Source: Verrucomicrobiota bacterium
Lineage (GTDB): Bacteria > Verrucomicrobiota > Verrucomicrobiia > Opitutales > Opitutaceae
Length of the DNA stretch: 40,979 bases
Direction: 5' to 3'
Assembly (NCBI GenBank): GCA_023386835.1
Contig: JAEWIY010000008.1
Location: forward strand, 1 to 40,979
This document shows, in pieces, positions 24,011-31,349 of this stretch (position 1 is its first letter; every line of letters starts with the position of its first letter). A model generated the notes under the pieces. It was not told the origin of the DNA. It did no database searches and saw only the letters and a program-made list of their open reading frames with translations. The translations under genes and the position numbers were made by a program.

Positions 24011-25201
24011 ATGTACACCGCTTTTCGATCGCACGTACAGGCCCAGCTCGACGAGTTGCGCCAGGCGGGGCTCTACAAGGAGGAGCGGCCGCTTCAGTCA
24101 GCGCAGGGCGCGAAGGTCCAGGTGGCGGGCGGTCGGTCGGTCCTGAACTTCTGCGCCAACAACTATCTGGGCCTCGCCTCACACCCGGATGTCGTGGCGG
24201 CGGCTCACGCCGCATTAGACCGCTGGGGTTACGGTCTGGCCTCGGTCCGGTTCATCTGCGGCACCCAGGACGTGCACCGGCAGCTGGAAGAGGCACTCAG
24301 CCACTTTCTCGGGACGGAAGACACGATCCTGTATTCAAGCTGCTTCGACGCCAACGGCGGTGTGTTTGAGACGCTCTTGGCCGAAGCGGATGCCGTCATC
24401 AGCGATGCGCTCAACCACGCGTCGATCATCGACGGGATCCGCCTGTGCAAGGCGCGCCGCTATCGTTACCGGAATTGCGACGTCGCGGACCTGGAGGCGC
24501 AACTGCGCGAGGCGGAGGCAGCGGGCGCACGGTTCAAACTGGTCGTGACGGACGGCGTCTTTTCGATGGACGGCACCTTTGCGCCTCTGGCGGAGATCTG
24601 CGCGCTCGCGGAACGGCACGGCGCACTCGTTATGGTGGATGACAGTCACGCCGTGGGTTTTGTGGGCCCGACGGGCCGCGGAACCCATGAGCACGCCGGC
24701 GTAATGGGCCGGGTGGACTTGCTGACGGGCACCCTCGGCAAGGCTCTGGGTGGCGCCAGCGGCGGTTACGTCAGCGGACGGAAAGAGATCATCGCGCTGC
24801 TGCGCCAGCGCTCGCGGCCGTATTTGTTTTCCAATACACTCGCGCCGGCCATCACCGCAGCCTCGCTCAAGGCTCTGGAACTGCTGACCCGTTCGACCGA
24901 ACTGCGCGACCGTCTCGAGCAGAACACGCGGCAATTCCGGTCGCAGCTCGAGCAACTTGGGCTGACGCTCAAACCCGGCACACATCCGATCGTGCCGGTG
25001 CTCCTCGGTGATGCGGCGCTCTCCCAGGAGTTTGCCACGCGCATGCTGGCGCACGGCGTGTACGTCGTCGGCTTCTTCTACCCCGTGGTCCCGAAGGGCG
25101 AAGCCCGCATTCGCACCCAAGTGAGTGCCGCGCACTCACCGGAGGACCTGGCGACGGCCGTTCGCGCGTTCGCTGCGGTGAAGAAGGAACTGGGGATCTG
25201 A
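24011..25201 (+). CDS. kbl: Glycine C-acetyltransferase (2-amino-3-ketobutyrate CoA ligase)
   Basis: Splits 2-amino-3-oxobutyrate, the product of Tdh, with CoA into glycine and acetyl-CoA. The 396 residues belong to the PLP-dependent alpha-oxoamine synthases and match Kbl throughout: FCANNYLGLASHPDV, SVRFICGTQDVHRQLE, YSSCFDANGG, DDSHAVGFVGPTGRGTHEH, and the PLP lysine in LTGTLGKALGGASGGY (about 243). The second such enzyme in this window, near 38 kb, is serine-palmitoyltransferase-like instead. The three operator-like repeats lie immediately upstream, so kbl may be regulated with the SatD-like gene. Confidence 0.96.
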   Translation: MYTAFRSHVQAQLDELRQAGLYKEERPLQSAQGAKVQVAGGRSVLNFCANNYLGLASHPDVVAAAHAALDRWGYGLASVRFICGTQDVHRQLEEALSHFLGTEDTILYSSCFDANGGVFETLLAEADAVISDALNHASIIDGIRLCKARRYRYRNCDVADLEAQLREAEAAGARFKLVVTDGVFSMDGTFAPLAEICALAERHGALVMVDDSHAVGFVGPTGRGTHEHAGVMGRVDLLTGTLGKALGGASGGYVSGRKEIIALLRQRSRPYLFSNTLAPAITAASLKALELLTRSTELRDRLEQNTRQFRSQLEQLGLTLKPGTHPIVPVLLGDAALSQEFATRMLAHGVYVVGFFYPVVPKGEARIRTQVSAAHSPEDLATAVRAFAAVKKELGI

Positions 25202-25240
25202 TTGCCCTGCGAAGAGGCAATCGGCACACGTGCGACACAG

Positions 25241-25663
25241 ATGAAAACCAGATCGGCCCGCTTGCAGGTTCCGGACCGCCAACTCATCCAGGCGGCCCGG
25301 CGCTCCGCGCGCTCTGCCTACGCCCCCTACTCCAACTTCCGCGTCGGCGCAGCGATCCTCACGGAACGCGGTGAGATCTTCACCGGCTGCAATGTGGAGA
25401 ATGCATCCTACGGCCTGTGCAATTGCGCCGAACGCACCGCCATCTTCACCGCCGTCGCCGCGGGTCGGCGGCGGATCCGCCAAGTCACCGTTTACACGCC
25501 GACCGAAAAAGCCACCGCGCCGTGCGGCGCCTGCCGGCAGGTGATCTACGAGTTCGGCCCGGACGCGCGCGTGCTCTGCGTGTGCGACGGCACGGACCGT
25601 ATTGACACGACGATTACCGAACTCCTGCCGCACGCCTTCGGACCGGCAAATCTCACGACGTGA
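25241..25663 (+). CDS. cdd: Cytidine deaminase
   Basis: Deaminates cytidine and deoxycytidine in pyrimidine salvage. The ATG at 25241 gives 140 residues, matching the small homotetrameric class. Zinc and catalytic residues: CNVENASYGLCNCAERTA (Cys ligand and catalytic Glu, CAE) and PCGACRQV (two Cys ligands). The N-terminal SAYAPYSNFRVGAAI is typical. The frame is open a little upstream of the ATG without conservation. It follows kbl by about 40 bp that hold a 7-bp stem-loop (25200-25222) without T-tract. Confidence 0.96.
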   Translation: MKTRSARLQVPDRQLIQAARRSARSAYAPYSNFRVGAAILTERGEIFTGCNVENASYGLCNCAERTAIFTAVAAGRRRIRQVTVYTPTEKATAPCGACRQVIYEFGPDARVLCVCDGTDRIDTTITELLPHAFGPANLTT

Positions 25664-25678
25664 TCCGCCGGTGACCGC

Positions 25679-26992
25679 CTAGGACTGGCTGAGGAAGTCG
25701 CGCACCGCCGCGAGCACCTGGTCGCGAGGGACCTCAACTTCCTCCCGCTTCGTCAGGTCGCGGAGTTTCACCACGCCACGGGCGATCTCGTCACCGCCGT
25801 AGATGACAGCGAGGCGAGCGCCGGATTCCGCCGCCGCCTTGAACTGTTTGCCGAAGCTCGTCTCGCGCCACGGGTACTCCACCCGAAAGCCACCGGCCCG
25901 CAGCGCGTTGATGTCGGCCAGGGCCGCCTGCCGTTCCGCGGGTCCGCCCAGGACCACATAAACGTCCGCCGTCTGCACGAGTGCAGGCATCAAGCCGCGC
26001 TGCTCCAGCAACAGCTCCATCGTCATGTCGCCAATCGCGAAGCCCACCGCCGGCAACTCCGGACCGCCCAGCTTGGCCACAAGGTCATCATAACGGCCGC
26101 CCCCCGCCAGGGCGCGGAGGTCGCCCTTGCGATCGAAGGCCTCGAACACGAACCCGGTGTAGTACGCCAGCCCGCGCACGACACCGAGGTCCACCGAGAC
26201 GAACTCCGTCAGTCCGCTCGCCTGCAAGCCATCGAGCAACTGGCGCCAGTCCTGCAAACGCGCCGTTAGCTTGTCGCCGCCCAGCCCGGCCACCTGCGCC
26301 TCGATCGCCTCGAGCGACTTCAGCTGGAGGAACTGCCGGATGCGCTCCTTCATTCCGTCCTCAAGCGCGCCATGGGCCTCGGTGTAGGCTTCGAAGGCCG
26401 CGTCTCCGATTTTCTCATACTTGTCGACCGCGCTGAGCAGCGCAGTGACCTGCGGTGGCGTGAAACCGAGCGCCTCCAGGTAGAAGAACCAGAGATTGCG
26501 ATCACTCAGGCGGACGTAGAAGTCCTCCGCCGTCAGCCCGAAGCTGCGCAGGCACTGGATCAGCAGCGCGATGAGCTCGAGTTCCGCCTCCGGTCCTGGC
26601 TCGCCAAAAATATCGGCGTTGAATTGGTAGAAGCAGCGCCCGCGACCCTTCTGCATCCGCTCGTAGCGGAAGAACTCGCCGATGCTGAACCACTTGATCG
26701 GGCGCTTGAGCGCGTTGGCCTTTGCGCCGACGAGGCGGCAGACCGTTGGAGTCATCTCCGGACGCAGCGCCACCTCGCGCCCGCCCTTGTCGGTAAAGCT
26801 GAACAGTTGGGCCTCGATTTCGTCGCCGGACTTGCGCTTGTAGAGCTCGAGCGGCTCCAGGACCGGCGCGTCGTATTCAGAGAAGCCGTACGCCTGCGCG
26901 GCGCCGCGCCAGACACGGAACAGGTGATTCCGCCGCGCCAGGGCGTCGGGATAGAATTCGCGGAAGCCGGGAAGCGACTGAAACGAGGCCAT
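25679..26992 (-). CDS. hisS: Histidyl-tRNA synthetase
   Basis: Charges tRNA-His. ATG at 26992 gives 437 residues starting MASFQSLPGFREFYP; upstream in-frame sequence is the intergenic terminator region and is not conserved. Class II motifs are present: FTDKGGREVALRPEMTPTVCR (motif 2 region begins nearby), RYERMQKGRGRCFYQFNADIFG, the histidine-specific LAYYTGFVFEAF, and motif 3 AVGFAIGDMTMELLL. The C-terminal anticodon-binding domain spans about 340-437. The upstream neighbour on the same strand, the HU gene, has its own terminator between them, so hisS needs a promoter within 26993-27051. Confidence 0.96.
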   Translation of the reverse strand: MASFQSLPGFREFYPDALARRNHLFRVWRGAAQAYGFSEYDAPVLEPLELYKRKSGDEIEAQLFSFTDKGGREVALRPEMTPTVCRLVGAKANALKRPIKWFSIGEFFRYERMQKGRGRCFYQFNADIFGEPGPEAELELIALLIQCLRSFGLTAEDFYVRLSDRNLWFFYLEALGFTPPQVTALLSAVDKYEKIGDAAFEAYTEAHGALEDGMKERIRQFLQLKSLEAIEAQVAGLGGDKLTARLQDWRQLLDGLQASGLTEFVSVDLGVVRGLAYYTGFVFEAFDRKGDLRALAGGGRYDDLVAKLGGPELPAVGFAIGDMTMELLLEQRGLMPALVQTADVYVVLGGPAERQAALADINALRAGGFRVEYPWRETSFGKQFKAAAESGARLAVIYGGDEIARGVVKLRDLTKREEVEVPRDQVLAAVRDFLSQS

Positions 26993-27051
26993 TCGAACCG
27001 GCGACCTTGGAAGGCCAAACCGCTCTCCGCCACCCGAAAAATCCCGCGAGA

Positions 27052-27088
27052 TAAAAACAAAGGCCGGTGGCGCGAACGCCCCGGCCTT
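27052..27088 (-). terminator. Rho-independent terminator of the HU-family gene
   Basis: On the minus strand a 12-bp GC-rich stem with one bulged base (arms 27077-27088 and 27060-27072) closes a TTCG tetraloop (27073-27076 region) and is followed by TTTGTTTTTAT. It is placed 27 bp after the HU stop and is the strongest terminator in the window. Confidence 0.9.
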
Positions 27089-27114
27089 CCACAAATCGAT
27101 GGATCGCCCGCCGC

Positions 27115-27435
27115 TCAGGTGAGCATGTTGATGTCGAGCTTCTTCAGCTTCTGCTTGAGAATCTTGCCCGACTTAAACTTCACGACGGCGCGCTCCGGGA
27201 TCACCACCTCGGCCGCAGGCTTGTTCGGATTGCGGCCGATGCGCGATTTGCGGCGCTGCACTTCCAGCACGCCGAAATTGCGCAGCTCCACATTGCGCCC
27301 CTCCGCCAGCGCGTTCATGATGATGTCCAGAGTCATCTGCACCGTTGCGACCACTTCCTTTTGCGGGAAACCGGTCTTTTCGTAGATCTGGAGTACGATC
27401 TCGCGCTTCGTGAGGTTGGGAAGATTGGAGGCCAT
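27115..27435 (-). CDS. HU/IHF-family DNA-binding protein
   Basis: A 106-residue nucleoid-associated protein. The N-terminal helices begin LTKREIVLQIYEKTGFPQKEV; the signature VELRNFGVLEVQRRKSRIGRNP contains the beta-arm with the DNA-intercalating region (proline in NPNKP). The C-terminal KFKSGKILKQKLKK is basic. A ten-residue N-terminal extension (MASNLPNLTK) precedes the usual start. Whether it acts as HU or as an IHF subunit cannot be decided. It has its own promoter-like sequence (27477-27504) and a strong terminator, as expected for an abundant protein. Confidence 0.93.
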   Translation of the reverse strand: MASNLPNLTKREIVLQIYEKTGFPQKEVVATVQMTLDIIMNALAEGRNVELRNFGVLEVQRRKSRIGRNPNKPAAEVVIPERAVVKFKSGKILKQKLKKLDINMLT

Positions 27436-27476
27436 GGTGTATGTCCCTTCGAAGGTACGTTCGATAAAGTAGTTAA

Positions 27477-27504
27477 GTTATTTTCTTGTCCCTAAATTCG
27501 TCAA
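27477..27504 (-). promoter_or_regulatory. Candidate promoter of the HU-family gene
   Basis: On the minus strand TTGACG (27499-27504) and AATAAC (27477-27482) with 16-bp spacing, in an AT-rich stretch 42 bp upstream of the HU start codon. The divergent ClpX-like gene starts at 27532, so its control region overlaps this one. Confidence 0.5.
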
Positions 27505-27531
27505 CCCCATTGGCCTGAATTTTCCACACTC

Positions 27532-29121
27532 ATGAGTGACAAATCTCCGCAAGACCCTCTGGAGCAATTGCCTAAACAGATACGAGATCTGTTGAGAGGT
27601 TCCCCGTTTGGGGCACATTTCGAAACAGGAGCCAAGGCACCCGATGGCCAAGCGGCGAATCCGACTGATGCTGAACGGGAGGAAACACTTAAGCGGATCC
27701 GAACCTTCAATCTCAAGCCAAGGGAAATCCGAGACCACCTCGACCGGTTTGTGATCCAACAAAACGAGGCCAAGAAGGTGCTCTCGGTCGCGATCTGCGA
27801 TCACTACAATCACGTTCGCCAGTGTCTCGAAAACCCGGCCTTGGGCGAGCGCGATTATGCGAAGCAGAACATCTTGCTCCTTGGCCCGACGGGAGTTGGT
27901 AAGACATACCTGATGCGCTGTATCGCCCGCCTGATCGGCGTGCCCTTCGTGAAAGCCGACGCCACGAAGTTCTCCGAGACGGGTTACGTGGGCGGCGACG
28001 TCGAAGACTTGGTGCGCGACCTCGTGCGCTCGGCCGGGGGCGACGTCGAACTTGCCCAGTACGGCATCGTCTACATTGACGAGATCGACAAGATCGCCAC
28101 CAGCACGAGCGGCGGTGGACGCGACGTTTCGGGCCGCGGCGTGCAGATCAATCTGCTCAAGCTGATGGAGGAGACGGACGTCCCGCTGACGAGCCAGACC
28201 GACATCGCCTCACAGATGCAGGCGATGCTTGATCTCCAGCGAACGGGTCGCCCGCGCAAGCGCACAATCAACACGCGGCACATTCTCTTCATCGTGAGTG
28301 GCGCGTTCGACAAACTCGCCGCCAACGTCAAGCGCCGCGTCCAGAGCGCGCAGATCGGTTTTGCCGCGGCCGGGGCCGAGCCAGCACCCGCCAGCGACAG
28401 CGAGTACCTGCGGCAGGCGCAGTCGCGCGACATCATCGACTATGGCATGGAGCCGGAATTTGTGGGTCGGTTGCCCGTGCGTGTGGCGTGCCAGGCTCTC
28501 GCCCCCAAGGACCTTGAGGAGATCTTGCTCACCAGCGAAGGCAGCATCCTGCAACAGTACCGCGCTGACTTCGCCGGATACGGGATCGACTTCGAAATGA
28601 AGCCGGCGGCGGTGAAAGAAATCGCCCGACGCGCGTACGAGGAAAACACCGGCGCCCGCGGCCTGATGACGGTGCTCGAGCAGGTCTTCCGTGGCTTTAA
28701 GTTCGAGCTGCCCTCCACCGGCATCAAGTCCTTCACGATCGACGCGGACACGGTCGCGCGGCCGCACGAGGCGCTGCAACAGCTGCTCAAGGCCAATGCC
28801 GAGGCGCAACGCGACGTCCTGCGGCGCGATGTCGCTGCGTTCGCCGAGCGCTTCCACTCGGATCACGGGTTCAACCTCGTATTCGACGAGAGTGCCATCA
28901 CCGCACTGATCGAGTTGAGCCTACAGACGGACAAGACCATCCGCGCGCTGTGTGAAGAGCGTTTCCGCAACTTCGAGCACGGCTTAAAACTCCTCGCGCA
29001 GTCACCGGAGGACCACCAGTTCACCATCACTGCCGAGGTTATCGCAGATCCCGAGAAGGCCATCTCCCGCCGCGTCGTGGAACGCTTCCGCGCCCCCACG
29101 CCCGCGACCGTCTCGGAGTAA
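27532..29121 (+). CDS. ClpX-like AAA+ unfoldase lacking the zinc-binding domain
   Basis: A 529-residue ATPase; standard ClpX has about 420. The N-terminal 60 residues have no C4 zinc finger. The AAA+ core is complete: GPTGVGKTYLM (Walker A, about 117), pore-loop ETGYVGGDVED (about 148), IVYIDEIDKIA (Walker B, about 180), and GARGL (sensor 2, about 369). The loop that carries RKH in ClpX is replaced by a longer segment with TGRPRKRTINT. IGFAAAG (about 274) matches the ClpP-docking IGF loop. After the normal end there are about 110 extra residues (from about 425) that resemble another small AAA+ lid domain. I infer a ClpP-capable unfoldase with altered substrate choice. The first 80 codons are less GC-rich than the rest. 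Confidence 0.85.
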   Translation: MSDKSPQDPLEQLPKQIRDLLRGSPFGAHFETGAKAPDGQAANPTDAEREETLKRIRTFNLKPREIRDHLDRFVIQQNEAKKVLSVAICDHYNHVRQCLENPALGERDYAKQNILLLGPTGVGKTYLMRCIARLIGVPFVKADATKFSETGYVGGDVEDLVRDLVRSAGGDVELAQYGIVYIDEIDKIATSTSGGGRDVSGRGVQINLLKLMEETDVPLTSQTDIASQMQAMLDLQRTGRPRKRTINTRHILFIVSGAFDKLAANVKRRVQSAQIGFAAAGAEPAPASDSEYLRQAQSRDIIDYGMEPEFVGRLPVRVACQALAPKDLEEILLTSEGSILQQYRADFAGYGIDFEMKPAAVKEIARRAYEENTGARGLMTVLEQVFRGFKFELPSTGIKSFTIDADTVARPHEALQQLLKANAEAQRDVLRRDVAAFAERFHSDHGFNLVFDESAITALIELSLQTDKTIRALCEERFRNFEHGLKLLAQSPEDHQFTITAEVIADPEKAISRRVVERFRAPTPATVSE

Positions 29122-29162
29122 ACGTTACGCCACCGTCGGAATACGCAGTTCGCTGTTGTCCG

Positions 29163-29182
29163 GCTCACTCAACCGGGTGAGC
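29163..29182. other. Stem-loop between the ClpX-like gene and menG
   Basis: GCTCAC-TCAACCGG-GTGAGC forms a 6-bp stem 12 bp before the menG start. No T-tract follows. It may mark the end of the previous transcript or affect menG translation; the evidence is slight. Confidence 0.25.
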
Positions 29183-29193
29183 TTGACTCCTCC

Positions 29194-29919
29194 ATGCCCG
29201 ATCCTGTCGCCGTCAATTCGATGTTCGGACGCATCGCGCGTCGCTACGACGTGGCGAATCGCGTGCTGAGCGGCGGCATCGATCGCTCCTGGCGGCGCCG
29301 CCTGGTTGCGGCGGTGCGGCAAACGCAGCCGCGCGACGTTCTGGACCTCGCGACCGGCAGCGGCGACGTGGCGTTCGCCTTGTCCACCGGCCTGCCGTCC
29401 GACGTTCAGATCACCGGGATGGATTTCTGCCGACCAATGCTGGACGAGGCGGAGGCGAAACAACGGCAGCACGGCGGCTACACGAATGTTCGTTTTCGCG
29501 AAGGTGACGGGCTCGCGCTTCCGCTGCCGGACGCGTGCGTGGACGCCGTGACGATTTCGTTTGGGCTGCGCAACATGGCCGATCGCCATCGCGCGTTGAC
29601 GGAGATGCATCGTGTGCTCCGCCCTGGCGGGCACGTCTTCGTGCTCGAATTCTCACAGCCACGCGCGTTCTTCCGGCCGTTCTACTTCGCCTATTTGCGA
29701 CACATCCTGCCGCGCATCGCGGCGTGGGTCACCGGCGACAAGAACGCCTACGACTACCTCGGCGGTTCGATCGAGGCATTTCCGTCACACCAAGCCGTCA
29801 GCGAGGAGCTCCGCGGCGCCGGCTTCGCCGACGTGCAGGCTGACCGTTTGACGTTTGGAACGGTGGCGCTCCACCGCGGCCGCAAGCCTGAGGCCGCACC
29901 GAGCGCGACGCTCAGTTAA
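29194..29919 (+). CDS. menG: Demethylmenaquinone methyltransferase
   Basis: Adds the last methyl group of menaquinone (UbiE/MenG/COQ5 family). The 241 residues start with MFGRIARRYDVANRVLSGG, a near-invariant UbiE/MenG opening (FxxIAxxYDxxNxxLSxG), with the SAM-binding DLATGSGDVAF (about 51-61), ISFGLRNMADR (about 122) and LRPGGHVFVLEFSQP (about 143). KNAYDYLGGSIEAFPSH is the family's C-terminal signature. If the organism also makes ubiquinone the same enzyme could serve both, but Verrucomicrobiota use menaquinone. The 3' end overlaps the convergent iron-sulfur carrier gene by 8 bp. Confidence 0.94.
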   Translation: MPDPVAVNSMFGRIARRYDVANRVLSGGIDRSWRRRLVAAVRQTQPRDVLDLATGSGDVAFALSTGLPSDVQITGMDFCRPMLDEAEAKQRQHGGYTNVRFREGDGLALPLPDACVDAVTISFGLRNMADRHRALTEMHRVLRPGGHVFVLEFSQPRAFFRPFYFAYLRHILPRIAAWVTGDKNAYDYLGGSIEAFPSHQAVSEELRGAGFADVQADRLTFGTVALHRGRKPEAAPSATLS

Positions 29920-30295
29920 ACGACTTGCCGCAGCCGCAGGTGCTTTGCGCATTCGGATTGCGGATCTCGAAGCCGCGCCCCTGCAGCCCGTCGTCAAAAT
30001 CGACGTTGCACCCGTCCAGATAAGCCAGACTGGCGGGATCAATCGCTACCCGCACTCCCTCAGATTCAAATTGGGAGTCGTCGGCCTTCGGGTCATCAAA
30101 CGACATCCCATACTGGAACCCGGAACAGCCGCCATGCTCGATAAAAAGGCGCAGAACCTTGTCGGGCGCGCCGAGGTCTGCTCGCATCGCCAGGACTTGT
30201 TTTGCCGCTCGAGGAGTCAGCGTCACCATGGGTTGCACGATGCTAGGCTCCACCCTGATGTCAAATTCGGGCGAGGACTTTGAAGCAGGTTCCAT
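29912..30295 (-). CDS. A-type iron-sulfur cluster carrier (IscA/ErpA/HesB family)
   Basis: The HesB-like domain covers the last 105 residues, with the three cluster-binding cysteines in EHGGCSGFQYGM and the C-terminal STCGCGKSF. A-type carriers receive clusters from a scaffold and hand them to target enzymes. I chose the ATG at 30295 (127 residues) because GGAAG lies 7 bases upstream; the ATG at 30229 would give just the 105-residue domain, and one at 30307 is possible. The 22-residue extension is unconserved. It converges on menG with an 8-bp overlap and diverges from the kinase gene, 54 bp away. Confidence 0.9.
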   Translation of the reverse strand: MEPASKSSPEFDIRVEPSIVQPMVTLTPRAAKQVLAMRADLGAPDKVLRLFIEHGGCSGFQYGMSFDDPKADDSQFESEGVRVAIDPASLAYLDGCNVDFDDGLQGRGFEIRNPNAQSTCGCGKSFN

Positions 30296-30349
30296 GCTAG
30301 CTTCCATTCGCCTCTTGCAACCCTGTTTCGCCGGCGTTTTGCTCGGGGC

Positions 30350-31339
30350 GTGGCGGTCCTGCGACACATTACCAACGAGCTCCAGTACGACATGGTCCGC
30401 AAGATCGCGGAAGGCGGCATGGGGATCGTGTTCGAAGCGTTGCAACGCGGAGCTGGTAATTTTCGCAAAGCAGTCGCGGTCAAGTTGATCCGGGAGGAGT
30501 TCTCCTCGATTCCGGCTTTCCAGAAGAACTTCATCGGCGAGGCCCGGCTCGTGGCCGACCTGATCCACTCGAACATCGTCCAGACGTATCATCTGGGGCA
30601 CGCAGGAGGGCAGTACTTCATGGTGATGGAGTACGTCCGCGGAGTGAACCTCGAGCAGTTTATCGAGCGCCATCTTGCGCTGCACCAACCGATTCCGGTC
30701 GATATCGCGGCGTTCATTGTTTCACGCGTCGCCCGCGGCCTCTCGTACGCCCATGAAAAGGCCGACCAGCAGGGCCGCCCGCTCGGCATCGTCCATCGCG
30801 ACATCGGCCCGAAGAACATCCTGCTGAGCTACGAGGGCGACGTGAAGCTGACGGACTTCGGCATCGCGAAGGCCCTCGACCTGATGTACAACGAGGAGGG
30901 CAAGGTGATCGCGGGCAAGGACGAGTACCTGTCGCCCGAGCAGGCGAGCTACGCCATCACCGATCACCGCGCTGATTTGTTTCCGCTCGGCATCGTTCTC
31001 ACGGAACTGTTGCTCGGAAAGAACATCTTTCGCGCGCCCGATCCGCTTCAATCTCGGCGCAACATCCTGACCCTGAGATTGCCCCGCTTCCGCGAACTCC
31101 GCGCGGACATCGATGATCGCCTGGAGGCGATCATCCAACGGGCGCTTCAACGGGACCGGGATCGCCGCTACGCCTCTGCTTTCGAAATGCTGACTGACTT
31201 GGAACTGTACCTCTACTCCGACCGTTATGGCCCCACGCACGAAAAGCTCGCAGTCTACCTGCGTGACCTGATGCGCGCCCGCCCAACGCCGGGTCGTGGC
31301 GCATCCAACCCGTTCGCCGCCACGCCGGCCGCCCACTGA
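30350..31339 (+). CDS. Cytoplasmic Ser/Thr protein kinase (Hanks type)
   Basis: A 329-residue kinase consisting almost only of the catalytic domain; no transmembrane helix, PASTA or other sensor domain. Motifs: glycine loop AEGGMGIVFEA (about 20-30), AVAVKLI with the ATP lysine (about 44), the C-helix Glu in FIGEARLV, catalytic HRDIGPKNILL (about 149), DFGIAKA (about 168), and SPEQASYAITDHRADLF (about 193). The usual lysine two after HRD is Gly (HRDIGPKN), seen also as Ser in many bacterial kinases, so activity is expected. Start GTG at 30350; an ATG at 30392 would cut off the first 14 residues. Only 10 bp separate it from rpoN, so the two are probably co-transcribed and may be functionally linked. 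Confidence 0.9.
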   Translation: MAVLRHITNELQYDMVRKIAEGGMGIVFEALQRGAGNFRKAVAVKLIREEFSSIPAFQKNFIGEARLVADLIHSNIVQTYHLGHAGGQYFMVMEYVRGVNLEQFIERHLALHQPIPVDIAAFIVSRVARGLSYAHEKADQQGRPLGIVHRDIGPKNILLSYEGDVKLTDFGIAKALDLMYNEEGKVIAGKDEYLSPEQASYAITDHRADLFPLGIVLTELLLGKNIFRAPDPLQSRRNILTLRLPRFRELRADIDDRLEAIIQRALQRDRDRRYASAFEMLTDLELYLYSDRYGPTHEKLAVYLRDLMRARPTPGRGASNPFAATPAAH

Positions 31340-31349
31340 ACCATCGATT

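Noticed and set aside
25200..25222. Stem-loop GATTGCC...GGCAATC between kbl and cdd as a terminator
   Set aside because: Seven-bp stem with no T-tract; chance structure is as likely.
26993..27051. T-box-like control of hisS
   Set aside because: Gap is too short, has no T-box consensus, and the hairpin nearby belongs to the HU transcript with its T-tract pointing to HU termination.
30796..30826. Ser/Thr kinase judged inactive because HRDxK lysine is Gly (HRDIGPKN)
   Set aside because: Many active bacterial kinases have Ser or other residues at this place; the ATP lysine, HRD Asp and DFG are all present.
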